NCBI GenBank assembly: GCA_964354345.1
Contig: CAYGZL010000151.1
Span: 93,948-157,947, forward strand
Origin: CAYGZL01 sp964354345
GTDB lineage: Bacteria; Chloroflexota; Anaerolineae; Anaerolineales; UBA4823
Direction of reading: 5' to 3'
Length of the DNA stretch: 64,000 nucleotides
Below, piece by piece: positions 17,604 through 26,154 of the stretch; within the stretch, counting starts at the first letter, position 1; each line of letters opens with the position of its first letter. Under the pieces are notes generated by a model, which saw only the letters and a list, made by a program, of their open reading frames with translations, searched no databases and was not told where the DNA came from. A program made the translations under genes and the position numbers.

Positions 17604-18392
17604 GTGGAAGAGCGTATCCAAAAAATATTGGCGCGAGCAGGTTATGGTTCGCGCCGTGCTTGTGAAGAACTGATCGCGGCTGGTCGCGTTCGGGTCAACG
17701 GCTTGATCATCGAATTGGGCCGCAAAGCCGATTCCGATAAAGATCGCATCACCGTTGATGGTGCCTCGATTCCAAAAACCGAGACCCTGGTGTATATTGC
17801 GCTCTATAAGCCGCGTGGGTTTCTCTCGACGGTAGAAGCGCCTGACCCACGTCCGACGGTTCGCGATCTGGTACCCGTGGGTGGGACTTTATACCCTGTC
17901 GGTCGCCTGGATGTGGATAGCGAAGGATTGGTTTTGATGACCAACGATGGGGAACTAACCAATCGCCTGACGCATCCACGTTATGGCCATCAAAAAGAAT
18001 ACCGTGTTCTGGTAGCGCGCCATCCGGATCCTGAGCAATTGAGTGCTTTCCGCCATGGTGTTGTTTTGGAGGATGGATATCGTACTGCGCCGGCAGAAGT
18101 ACGGATTGAAGCGCTTCAAGGTAAAGGCGCCTGGCTTAATCTGGTCCTGAAAGAAGGCCGGAAGCGCCAGATACGTGAAATGTGCACACAAATCGGGATA
18201 CCCGTTGTGCGGATCATCCGGATCCGTATTGGTAGTCTACGTTTGGGTGGACTAAAACCCCGCGAGTGGCGTTATTTAACTTCTGCGGAGGTTAAAGCAT
18301 TGCAAGAACCGCAAGGGAATCAACGCTCAAGTCAAAAACCGGGTGAGAGAACCGGGGGGCGGAAAGGTCAACGCCGCCGTCCTGACAAATAA
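17604..18392 (+). CDS. rluB: 23S rRNA pseudouridine synthase, RluB/RsuA family
   Basis: The 262 aa protein makes pseudouridine in ribosomal RNA. It has an N-terminal S4 RNA-binding domain (residues ~1-60, starting EERIQKILARAGYGSRRACE) and the catalytic domain with VGRLDVDSEGL, in which Asp103 is the expected nucleophile. It ends in a basic, Gln/Arg/Gly-rich tail of about 30 residues. The GTG start is well placed because the S4 domain begins there and no Shine-Dalgarno sequence precedes it; a TATAAT box ends 8 bp upstream, suggesting a leaderless transcript. RluB and RsuA/RluF substrates cannot be separated with certainty; synteny with scpB favours RluB. Confidence 0.9.
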   Translation: MEERIQKILARAGYGSRRACEELIAAGRVRVNGLIIELGRKADSDKDRITVDGASIPKTETLVYIALYKPRGFLSTVEAPDPRPTVRDLVPVGGTLYPVGRLDVDSEGLVLMTNDGELTNRLTHPRYGHQKEYRVLVARHPDPEQLSAFRHGVVLEDGYRTAPAEVRIEALQGKGAWLNLVLKEGRKRQIREMCTQIGIPVVRIIRIRIGSLRLGGLKPREWRYLTSAEVKALQEPQGNQRSSQKPGERTGGRKGQRRRPDK

Positions 18393-18415
18393 TTCGTGGA
18401 GGATTGTGTATATTT

Positions 18416-21400
18416 ATGCAAACAAAACTGGACGCTCCGCCTGACAATGAACCGCGTTCATCCTGGCTCGATCTGCCAATTCTTCAATTTATTGTAATTA
18501 ATCGTGAAACATTGCTCTTTGCGGTGATTGTGGTCTTGGCAATCATCAGTCGTTTCTATGACCTGGAAACGCGGGTCATGAGCCATGATGAAACAATCCA
18601 CGTTTATCATAATTCCTGGTCGTTATACAACGGACAGGGATACCGTCATGATCCTCTTTCACACGGACCTTTCCAGACGCATGTCGTCGCGCTGTCTTAT
18701 TTTTTATTCGGTGACAGTGACACGAGTGCACGTATTCCAGCAGTGCTGTTCAGCATCGCAACTGTGGCATTCATGTGGTATTACCGTCGCTATCTAGGAC
18801 GTGCAGGAACGGTGGCTGCGGCTGTGATGACTTTGATCTCGCCGTATATGCTGTATTACGGGCGGTATGTACGCAACGAATCCTTTGCAGCGTTCTTTGG
18901 CGTTGTCACTATCTGGGCGATGCTGCGCTACCTGGAAACAGGTCGAGCGCGATATTCCTATATTTTCATTGCTGCAGTCGCCTTACATTTTTGCACAAAG
19001 GAGACCTCATTTATCTACGCCGCTCAGGCGCTGATATTCCTGGGTTTATACTTTGTTTTACAAGTATTTCAAAAACCATGGGTTGAGCCAGGATGGCGAA
19101 CTCCATTTGCGGGGGCTCTCGTAGGTGGATTGGCGCTCACCGGCGGTGGATTGTTTTTAGGATTAATGTGGGGCAAAGCAGGCATTTTAACCGCGACCGA
19201 GACCGCTGCTCCAGCCATCCCTGGTCAGCCAGCCACTGGACAGGCTGTCGCTACCACCCCCGCATTCGTGGGCATTCTGGTAGCCCTGGGCGTCATTTTA
19301 TTGTTGTTGGCGGTTTATTTTTTAATCCGCGGTTATACCTTACCAGCTTTACGTCGTGAAAGATCGTTGACCCTCCTCATTATCCTGTTTACGCTGGTGT
19401 TGCCACATCTTTCTGCTTTCCCGGTGAGATTGGCGGGTTGGAAGGTGCCAACGAATGCTACGGATGTCATCAATTTGTCAATGCAAGACATTGAGCATAT
19501 CGCCGTCTTCTTAGCGCCAATGATCATCGTTGCGATTGTCATCGGCGTTTGGTGGGAATGGCGGTTATGGTTAGTTAACGCGGCGATATTCTACGCAATC
19601 TTTACCATTTTTTATACGACTGTATTTACGAATGGACCAGGTTTCTTTACCGGATTGGTGGGGTCTTTAGGATATTGGTTGGTGCAGCAAGACGTCAAAC
19701 GCGGTAGCCAGCCGTTGTATTACTATATTTTTATCCAGATACCAATTTACGAATACTTACCGGCGTTGGCCAGCCTCTTGGGTTTGGGGTATCTTATTAC
19801 CCGCAAGACGAAAAAGCTGGCAATTATTCCTGCTAATATAACTGACCTCGAATCCCATGAAGATGCCATCGTATCGGAGATTACCTCAGCAGAGCTGACA
19901 GATCGGGTTGAGACTGCCGAAATCAATTCATTGATCAGCCAGCCAGTTGAGATTGAACCATTCCATGCAGTGGACAGAAATCCAGTTGAAGAGCATCGCG
20001 AAGAGCCGACCCCGGCGCTGGCCTTACTGGCATTTTGGGCGATCTTAAGTGTCATCGCCTATACAGTAGCTGGGGAAAAAATGCCCTGGTTGACCGTGCA
20101 CATGACCTGGCCCTTTATATTATTAGGAGGGTGGGCGGTGGGGCAACTGATCGAGAAGATTGATTGGGCTGTATTTCGGTCCAAACGAGGTTGGTTGATG
20201 CTGATCCTACTGCCGTTTTTGATCGTAAGCCTGATCTCAACGTTGCTGTCACTCTTAGGCACACAACCACCTTTTCAGGGAAAAGAATTGGTTCAATTGG
20301 AGGCGACCAGTACTTTCATCACATCGTTATTATTTACAGCAGGATGCGGTGTTGCTCTGTATTTCCTGACTAAGTCCTGGCCAGTCAGGCAATTAATTAG
20401 AATATTGACCTTGTTCGTCTTTTCGCTGTTAGCCGTTCTGACTGCGCGCACCACGATCCAGGCGAATTATATTAATTTTGACAATGCCAATGAGCTCCTG
20501 GTCTATGCCCATTCTGCAGGTGGTGTGAAGCAGGCACTCGCTCAAGTAGATGAAATTTCCCGGCGTACCACAGACGGTTTGAATATCCCGGTGGCGTTCG
20601 ACGGCGAGTATCCTTTCTGGTGGTATCTCCGACGGTATAAGGATACCCGATATTTTGGGCAGACGCCCACGCGGAGTCTACGGGAGGCACCGATTATTAT
20701 CGTTGGACAAAATAATTTCGGTAAAATTGAACCGGTTGTGGGGCAGGATTATGTGAAGTTCGAATATATTCGCTTGTGGTGGCCAAACCAGGATTATTAT
20801 GATCTGAGCTGGGAGCGGGTGTGGAATGCGATCCGCGATCCCCAGATGCGTGCAGCAATCTTCCAGATCTGGCTCAACCGCAATTACACTCAATATGGGA
20901 AAGCTACCGGGCGTGATTTTAGTCTCCAAAATTGGAGCCCTTCAGAGCGTTTCCGGTTGTATATCCGTAAGGATATCATTAAACAACTGTGGAATTATGG
21001 AACCATAGCCTCTGCGGAGGCGGTAGTTGCTGATCCATATGAAGGCAAGGCAATCAAGCTGTCAGCCGATCGGATCATCGGTGGGCCAGGAACTCAACCA
21101 GGCCAATTTCAACGCCCACGCAAGATTGCTCTCGCACCCGATGGCAGTCTGTATGTTGCAGACACGGATAACCACCGTATCCAACATCTCACACAAGATG
21201 GTCAGGTGTTACAAACCTGGGGTGGCTTTGGTGATGCTGCCAAAGGCGCTCAAGGTGGCCTGTTCAACCAACCTTGGGGGTTGGCAGTAGCACCGGATGG
21301 CTCAGTCTATGTCGCGGACACCTGGAATCATCGCGTCCAAAAGTTTACCGCGGATGGAAAATTTATCATGATGTGGGGCTTCTTTGGGCAGGCCGAGACA

Positions 21401-21946
21401 AATGAGGCGTTTTGGGGACCGCGCGATGTGGCTGTGGATGCCAAAGGCCAGGTATTTGTTACAGACACGGGCAATAAGCGCGTGGTGATCTTCGATGCCG
21501 ATGGGAAATATATCTCACAATTTGGTGAAGCCGGGATGGCTGAAGGACAATTTGATGAACCGGTCGGTTTGGCAATCAGCAGCGATGATATCATTTATGT
21601 TGCTGATACCTGGAATCAACGCTTTCAGGCCTTTACATTAGTGGATGGCGTTTACAAGGTAATTAATACCCGGGAGGTGGCTGCCTGGTACGGTCAATCG
21701 CTGGATAATAAACCTTATCTGGCAATCGATAAAGCTGGACACCTGTATGTGGCGGATCCGGAAGGCTACCGGGTCCTCGAGTTTACGGCACAGGGTGAAT
21801 TCATCCGCTACTGGGGTGATTTCGGTACCAATACTGAGAGTTTTGGTCTGGTAGGAGCCATTGCTGCCGGGGACCCACTGAACGGCGTATGGGTAAGTGA
21901 TGCTGGCAACAGCCGCCTGATGCACTTCTCGCCTCCGGGGCCTTAA
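18416..21946 (+). CDS. GT39-like multi-membrane glycosyltransferase fused to NHL beta-propeller (TIGR03663-like)
   Basis: The ~1176 aa protein has an N-terminal integral-membrane glycosyltransferase of the GT-C fold with more than ten hydrophobic segments. The first loop contains the acidic SHDETIHVYH motif expected at the active site of Pmt/ArnT/Agl-type enzymes, followed by DPLSHGPFQTHV. The last ~300 residues form five or six NHL repeats (repeated pattern LYVADTDNHRIQ, VYVADTWNHRVQKF, VFVTDTGNKRV), a propeller that would lie outside the membrane. Such fusions are seen in Chloroflexota and archaea, where they are linked to protein or lipid glycosylation (family knowledge). The start is the ATG 18416, 13 bases after GGAGG; a TTG at 18404 is too close to it. 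The donor and acceptor are unknown. Confidence 0.88.
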   Translation: MQTKLDAPPDNEPRSSWLDLPILQFIVINRETLLFAVIVVLAIISRFYDLETRVMSHDETIHVYHNSWSLYNGQGYRHDPLSHGPFQTHVVALSYFLFGDSDTSARIPAVLFSIATVAFMWYYRRYLGRAGTVAAAVMTLISPYMLYYGRYVRNESFAAFFGVVTIWAMLRYLETGRARYSYIFIAAVALHFCTKETSFIYAAQALIFLGLYFVLQVFQKPWVEPGWRTPFAGALVGGLALTGGGLFLGLMWGKAGILTATETAAPAIPGQPATGQAVATTPAFVGILVALGVILLLLAVYFLIRGYTLPALRRERSLTLLIILFTLVLPHLSAFPVRLAGWKVPTNATDVINLSMQDIEHIAVFLAPMIIVAIVIGVWWEWRLWLVNAAIFYAIFTIFYTTVFTNGPGFFTGLVGSLGYWLVQQDVKRGSQPLYYYIFIQIPIYEYLPALASLLGLGYLITRKTKKLAIIPANITDLESHEDAIVSEITSAELTDRVETAEINSLISQPVEIEPFHAVDRNPVEEHREEPTPALALLAFWAILSVIAYTVAGEKMPWLTVHMTWPFILLGGWAVGQLIEKIDWAVFRSKRGWLMLILLPFLIVSLISTLLSLLGTQPPFQGKELVQLEATSTFITSLLFTAGCGVALYFLTKSWPVRQLIRILTLFVFSLLAVLTARTTIQANYINFDNANELLVYAHSAGGVKQALAQVDEISRRTTDGLNIPVAFDGEYPFWWYLRRYKDTRYFGQTPTRSLREAPIIIVGQNNFGKIEPVVGQDYVKFEYIRLWWPNQDYYDLSWERVWNAIRDPQMRAAIFQIWLNRNYTQYGKATGRDFSLQNWSPSERFRLYIRKDIIKQLWNYGTIASAEAVVADPYEGKAIKLSADRIIGGPGTQPGQFQRPRKIALAPDGSLYVADTDNHRIQHLTQDGQVLQTWGGFGDAAKGAQGGLFNQPWGLAVAPDGSVYVADTWNHRVQKFTADGKFIMMWGFFGQAETNEAFWGPRDVAVDAKGQVFVTDTGNKRVVIFDADGKYISQFGEAGMAEGQFDEPVGLAISSDDIIYVADTWNQRFQAFTLVDGVYKVINTREVAAWYGQSLDNKPYLAIDKAGHLYVADPEGYRVLEFTAQGEFIRYWGDFGTNTESFGLVGAIAAGDPLNGVWVSDAGNSRLMHFSPPGP

Positions 21947-21954
21947 GTTATTGG

Positions 21955-22182
21955 TTAAAAGAGCCCGCGGAAAACGAGTAACAGACCCAGGAGAAAGATT
22001 GGAATTCCGACTGGCAGGGCAATGAGTGTCAATGATACAATCACCCCGACCAGCATCAATACGAGCCCAAGTATCACGGCCACCAAACGACCGGTCAGAC
22101 CGACTATCCAGGCGATTAACTGCCATATCGCCCAGAATGGCCATAACAGGATTGGAACATGGCGTTTTCGTTCAGGAGACAT
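21955..22182 (-). CDS. Small hydrophobic membrane protein
   Basis: A 75-residue protein with a short charged start (SPERKRHVPI) and two or three hydrophobic stretches from residue ~10 to the end, rich in Leu, Val, Ile and Gly. The start is the ATG 22182 preceded by AGAGGAG at 8 bases; an in-frame GTG at 22191 lies too near that site. It is 20 bp downstream of the Nudix gene on the same strand. I do not recognise the family. The good ribosome site, membrane character and tight spacing support a real gene. Confidence 0.7.
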   Translation of the reverse strand: MSPERKRHVPILLWPFWAIWQLIAWIVGLTGRLVAVILGLVLMLVGVIVSLTLIALPVGIPIFLLGLLLVFRGLF

Positions 22183-22202
22183 TGTAAACACTCCTCTAAT
22201 AG

Positions 22203-22715
22203 TTAAACCGAAGGATCATGGATACGGATGGTCAGGTGGTCATCCGTGTTATAAGAATATTGAGCGAAAACTGGCGTTTCACCAGGTTGCATTGCTAGCA
22301 CGCGCGGTAAAATAACGGATAAATCTTCGACCAGGGGAATTTGGGTAATCTGATGGAAGGGAATCCACTCGGGAGTGCCTTCTGCGGAGGGGAAGACTGG
22401 ACAATCGGGGCACTCGCCGCGGAAGACAAATAAAACGATCCCAAGCTGAGGTTGATAATCTATCGTGACAATCCCGCACAGCCAAAGATTGACGACGGAG
22501 AGGCCAGTTTCCTCCTGCAACTCGCGTTGGGCGGCTTTAAGAATATCCTCTCCCCGTTCGATATGCCCACCGATCCCATTATAACGATTTGCCCACAAAT
22601 GTTTGTGTGGCGCACCCTTTAATAACAGCACATGTTCGCCATGCGTTAAAAAGATTAACGAGCGGGGGATCAAGCCGTAGCGTTCGGATGTAACGACCTG
22701 TTCAGAAACGGGCAT
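22203..22715 (-). CDS. Nudix hydrolase
   Basis: The ~170 aa protein carries a complete Nudix box at residues 50-72 (GHIERGE, then RELQEETGL), matching G-x5-E-x7-REUxEExGU, so metal-dependent hydrolysis of a nucleoside diphosphate derivative is expected. The substrate is not predictable; 8-oxo-dGTP or nucleotide-sugar cleavage are options. The start is placed at ATG 22715 because a rho-independent terminator ends only 9 bp upstream; an earlier in-frame ATG (22745) lies inside that terminator stem. No Shine-Dalgarno site precedes 22715. Expression therefore depends either on read-through from the aldolase gene or on a weak start next to the terminator. Confidence 0.88.
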   Translation of the reverse strand: MPVSEQVVTSERYGLIPRSLIFLTHGEHVLLLKGAPHKHLWANRYNGIGGHIERGEDILKAAQRELQEETGLSVVNLWLCGIVTIDYQPQLGIVLFVFRGECPDCPVFPSAEGTPEWIPFHQITQIPLVEDLSVILPRVLAMQPGETPVFAQYSYNTDDHLTIRIHDPSV

Positions 22716-22723
22716 GGTGGTAT

Positions 22724-22756
22724 AAAAAAGATGGCAGGCATGCAATGCCTGCCATC
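22724..22756 (-). terminator. Rho-independent terminator downstream of the class II aldolase gene
   Basis: A perfect 11 bp inverted repeat (22730-22740 with 22746-22756, loop of 5) is followed on the minus strand by six U residues (22729-22724). It ends the aldolase transcript just before the Nudix gene. Confidence 0.88.
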
Positions 22757-22771
22757 CTATAGCTGACCTGT

Positions 22772-24187
22772 TTAATCCGCCAGGTCGGAGACATCCCCGG
22801 CTTCAGCGTCTTTGCCGAGGTAATAATTCAGGTCTGGCATAACCACCACCGGCTTGATTGTCTGCTCAACATACTGGCGGGTACCTGCCAGTCCAAGCAG
22901 GGCGAATAGTTTGCTGAACTGTTCCTGCCAGGCCTGGACAATCTCGGCTTTCTTTTCAGCAGGCATGTGCCAGGTCTTGGCCTTGAAGGGACCAATAACG
23001 TTCTTGCGCGTCTTGTAATAAAACTGCTCGTCGGTCATCCCGGGTTTTCGCTCGGTGGCGTTCTTAACGTCCAGATATGCGTACATTTCCTTCCGCAGGT
23101 CATCCGGTGCGCGGTCAAAGAACATATTCTGGAAGTTTGTGGCCAGGTGCACTTCGCTTGCCTCAGATTCAACGAATTTACCGAAAGCATCTTCCGGTAG
23201 AGTGGAAGCGCCATGCTGAACGGTTCCCGAGATTTGGTAATCATTACGCGCTACCACGCTCAAACGGAACAGGGTGTTAAAGTCTACGCTGACCTTAGCA
23301 ATGGTGCCATCGGGTAACACCACACCACCATGGGAAGTGCCAGTCTGGATACTGATCTTGCTGATGCCGGTTTTTCCGGGTGCAATCCTGGTCAACTCGG
23401 TGTTATAGCCATCCATATAAGCACGCAACTCTTCTTCAGTAGAGTTTTGCCCACCCACCTCGCCGATCTCACCGCCGACAGAAATGGTAATACCAGTTGG
23501 TTCGTGGGTGCGGATATAAGCGGTGAACATGGCCGATAATCCCGTGTTCAGCGCTTGTTGTTCAGGGATAGTGGCCTTGCTCAGGTCAACCAGGGTTGAG
23601 GTATCAATATCGATATTGTAGAAACCTGCGGCGATCGCTTCATCAATCAGATCTCGCAGAGACTGTAACTCAGCTTCGGGATTGGTCGCATATCGTTTCG
23701 CCGATACCTGGAAGTGGTCACCCTGGATGAAGACTGGTCCAACGTAGCCTTCAGCAATGGCGGCTGCCAAAATATTGGTCACATACTCGACCGGACGTTG
23801 CTCTGTGTAGCCCATTTCGGAGCGAGCAATTTCGAAGATGAACGCACTGGCACTGATCGCCTGGGCGGCGCGGAAAACTGCACAGGCAGCGTCGAAGGAT
23901 AAAACACGCAGGTTAATCGCCGGTACCGTAAAGTTCGTTGGGACCTCGCCGCGGCCACGCGCCATGTAGAGATCATTGATCGAAGCGGGTAAAACCCCCA
24001 GTGCATTGGCGGCCTGGCGAACAATGTAACGCGCCATCCCCTGGCGCTCACCGCTTTCAAGCGCAGATACCTCAGCCAGCCGGTAGATTGTAGCTCGTAG
24101 ACGGTCTACGTCTTTTACCTCAGCTTTACCGCCATGAATCTCAAGGCTGTTATCTAGTAATATAAGCAGGTCTTGTTGGGTAGTCAT
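22772..24187 (-). CDS. Class II fructose-bisphosphate aldolase-like protein, long variant
   Basis: The 471 aa protein keeps the zinc-aldolase landmarks: QGDHFQ (His158), the Glu-rich GGEIGEVGG, GTSHGG (His near 299) and VQHGAST (His near 333). It would cleave or form a ketose bisphosphate with dihydroxyacetone phosphate in glycolysis/gluconeogenesis or a sugar side path. It is about 120-160 residues longer than the usual FbaA/GatY enzymes, with an N-terminal extension (~80 residues) and a C-terminal part containing FYYKTRKNVIGPFKAKTWHM. No other aldolase is in the window. A strong terminator follows the gene. A TATAAT box on the minus strand (24237-24232) lies 45 bp before the start, without a clear -35. 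Confidence 0.85.
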   Translation of the reverse strand: MTTQQDLLILLDNSLEIHGGKAEVKDVDRLRATIYRLAEVSALESGERQGMARYIVRQAANALGVLPASINDLYMARGRGEVPTNFTVPAINLRVLSFDAACAVFRAAQAISASAFIFEIARSEMGYTEQRPVEYVTNILAAAIAEGYVGPVFIQGDHFQVSAKRYATNPEAELQSLRDLIDEAIAAGFYNIDIDTSTLVDLSKATIPEQQALNTGLSAMFTAYIRTHEPTGITISVGGEIGEVGGQNSTEEELRAYMDGYNTELTRIAPGKTGISKISIQTGTSHGGVVLPDGTIAKVSVDFNTLFRLSVVARNDYQISGTVQHGASTLPEDAFGKFVESEASEVHLATNFQNMFFDRAPDDLRKEMYAYLDVKNATERKPGMTDEQFYYKTRKNVIGPFKAKTWHMPAEKKAEIVQAWQEQFSKLFALLGLAGTRQYVEQTIKPVVVMPDLNYYLGKDAEAGDVSDLAD

Positions 24188-24353
24188 TCGATAGCTCTCC
24201 TGGAAAATGTATACGATATATCCAAAACTTCATTATATCATCAAGTTACAACTTATCCTTCATGTTTGCGTATAAATATTATCTGATCAAATCGTATGCG
24301 TAGTCAGATTGCTGCTTTCTTAGTTGTTTCTTGAGCGGGAACCGGCAAAGGTG

Positions 24354-24382
24354 TTGCATCCTCGAATAACTAAGACTATAAT
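24354..24382 (+). promoter_or_regulatory. Sigma70-type promoter of the SPFH two-gene operon
   Basis: TTGCAT (24354-24359) and a perfect TATAAT (24377-24382) are separated by 17 bp. Transcription would begin near 24390, about 40 bp before the ATG at 24432, which has its own AAGGAG ribosome site. Confidence 0.65.
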
Positions 24383-24431
24383 TAGGGCTGTAATGCCCCA
24401 TTAAAAGAGATTGATCCAGAAGGAGTTTGCG

Positions 24432-24983
24432 ATGACAGATCAAATATTAGACAAGATCACCTCAGAAATGGATTTCTTCAAGAAAATTTTGAGTAAGATT
24501 CCAGGGTTTAAAGGTTATGTTGACCGGCAAAACCGGCGTGAAGCCGATAAACTCTTGCGGGTTAAGGTTGCCGATCGCTTCATGGAACAAGAGCAACGGA
24601 TTACCCAATTACAACGGGACTTTCTTAGCCAGGGAGAAATTGCCTACATTGATGACCTGGAAGCGGCTGCGATAAAATTGCGCACATTCGCTGATCGGAT
24701 CCGCCGGGCGAGTCGGGGCTACGCTGGTTTATTCGATGCGGTAAAAATCAATGAGAATGAACTGGCGCAGTTATATGAGTTTGATGCGGCCTTGCTTGAT
24801 TTAGCAGATGAGGTGGGCAGGGCGATAGACAATGTTGAGGCGTCCATTGGCAGCGATGGATTGCCTGCCGCATTCCGCAACCTGACGACCGTTGCTCAGA
24901 AAGCCATCACCACCTTTAACCAGCGTGGAGAAGTCATCCTGGGGATCGTGAAGGCCCAAACGGAAACTCCAAGCCAGGATTGA
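24432..24983 (+). CDS. Conserved helical protein, partner of SPFH protein (function unknown)
   Basis: A 183 aa soluble, almost entirely alpha-helical protein rich in Arg, Glu, Ala and Leu, with stretches such as READKLLRVKVADRFMEQEQR and LEAAAIKLRTFADRIRRA that suggest coiled coils. No signal peptide, membrane segment or catalytic motif is seen. The ATG at 24432 follows AAGGAG and is downstream of a strong promoter. The SPFH-HTH gene begins 43 bp after its stop, so the two are probably co-expressed and may form a membrane-associated or stress complex (inference). I do not recognise the family. Confidence 0.78.
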   Translation: MTDQILDKITSEMDFFKKILSKIPGFKGYVDRQNRREADKLLRVKVADRFMEQEQRITQLQRDFLSQGEIAYIDDLEAAAIKLRTFADRIRRASRGYAGLFDAVKINENELAQLYEFDAALLDLADEVGRAIDNVEASIGSDGLPAAFRNLTTVAQKAITTFNQRGEVILGIVKAQTETPSQD

Positions 24984-25026
24984 TTGAGCGTATCTTTCGT
25001 TTTCTCTTGAAACAGGAGTAGCTAGA

Positions 25027-26100
25027 ATGACTCGAATTATTGACTTGATTGAATATCCGGATGAGATGCGAGAAGAGATCGTGCATCGGATTCCTGAGTC
25101 CGGACAGGGTAGCATACGCCTTGGCTCGCAGTTGGTTGTCCGGGAGTCCCAGACCGCGGTCTTCCTCCGAGATGGCACGGCAATGGATGTCTTTGGTCCT
25201 GGTCGCCATACCCTGACAACCTTGAATATTCCTTTATTAATCGACAAGATTGGTAAATTGTTCAACGCACGCACGCCCTTCCCGGCCGAGGTGTATTTCG
25301 TTGCAATGCGGGAATTTGTTGACCGCAAGTGGGGTACCGCGCAACCGATCATCGTGCGTAACCCCAATATGGGCTTGGGTGTAGCGCTTTTACAGGGATA
25401 TGGCTCGTACAGCTTTCAGGTGCAGGATCCGCAGCAATTTGTGACTCAGGTAGTTGGCGCCCAAGGCATTTTCCGGACAGCCGATATCGAGAGCCGTTTG
25501 CGCTCGATGTTGCTATCCAAGCTGCAGGACTTGCTGGGGGAAACCGCTGCCAAGCAAAGCGTACCAGAACTAATCGGTTTGACTGAGGAATTAGGCGCGG
25601 GCGTGCGCGCCAAAGGGCAGGATGATTTCCTGGCCCTGGGGTTGACGCTCAAGACATTTTATATTGAGAATCTTAAGCCCTCCACGAAGTCAGCAGAAGA
25701 GTTGCGCCAGATGGGCATGCTCGATATGGCGACTTACACCCAGCTTCAGGCTGCCGATGCTTTACGGGACGCGGCTCAGAATCCAAGCGGGGGTGCCGGT
25801 CTTACGGCTGGTATTGGCGCTGGTATTGGTGTTGGCAACGTTATTTCATCCGCCTTGTCCGGCATGACTGGCAAATCAGCGGGTGGGGCAGGTACGCCTC
25901 CAGCTGGAGGGACACCACCTGCGGGTGGCGCACCGATCGCTCCGGATGTGATGACCCCAGCTGAAGCCGCGGCCTACATGCGTGTCGCGGAAGAGGATGT
26001 ACTGGCCGCCATAACGGCTGGCGATCTTAAGGCGCGCAAGATTGGTAATGCTTATCGGATCAGTAAAGAAGCCCTGGATACTTTTTTAAAGGGCAGCTAA
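25027..26100 (+). CDS. SPFH/Band-7 domain protein fused to a C-terminal excisionase-type HTH
   Basis: The 357 aa protein has an SPFH domain of the YdjI/virion-core-like kind (residues ~20-245: GSQLVVRESQTAVFLRDG, FPAEVYFVAMREFVDRKWGT). A Gly/Ala/Pro-rich linker (~260-305) follows. The last ~50 residues form a helix-turn-helix of the excisionase/MerR-like type (MTPAEAAAYMRVAEEDVLAA, then GDLKARKIGNAYRISKEAL). The usual C-terminal part of YdjI-like proteins is a zinc ribbon, so the HTH here is unusual. There is no membrane segment. It follows a helical protein of unknown function and ends at a strong bidirectional terminator. A role in scaffolding a membrane or stress assembly, or in binding a peptide or DNA through the HTH, is inference. 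Confidence 0.87.
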   Translation: MTRIIDLIEYPDEMREEIVHRIPESGQGSIRLGSQLVVRESQTAVFLRDGTAMDVFGPGRHTLTTLNIPLLIDKIGKLFNARTPFPAEVYFVAMREFVDRKWGTAQPIIVRNPNMGLGVALLQGYGSYSFQVQDPQQFVTQVVGAQGIFRTADIESRLRSMLLSKLQDLLGETAAKQSVPELIGLTEELGAGVRAKGQDDFLALGLTLKTFYIENLKPSTKSAEELRQMGMLDMATYTQLQAADALRDAAQNPSGGAGLTAGIGAGIGVGNVISSALSGMTGKSAGGAGTPPAGGTPPAGGAPIAPDVMTPAEAAAYMRVAEEDVLAAITAGDLKARKIGNAYRISKEALDTFLKGS

Positions 26101-26117
26101 ATAATTTTATAACTATC

Positions 26118-26145
26118 AAAAGCCCCGGCAACTCCCGGGGCTTTT
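26118..26145. terminator. Bidirectional rho-independent terminator
   Basis: A perfect 11 bp stem (26118-26128 with 26135-26145, loop of 6) has GC-rich centre and A4/U4 ends, so it works on both strands. It lies between the convergent SPFH gene and the NERD-like gene. Confidence 0.88.
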
Positions 26146-26154
26146 GACGCCAAT

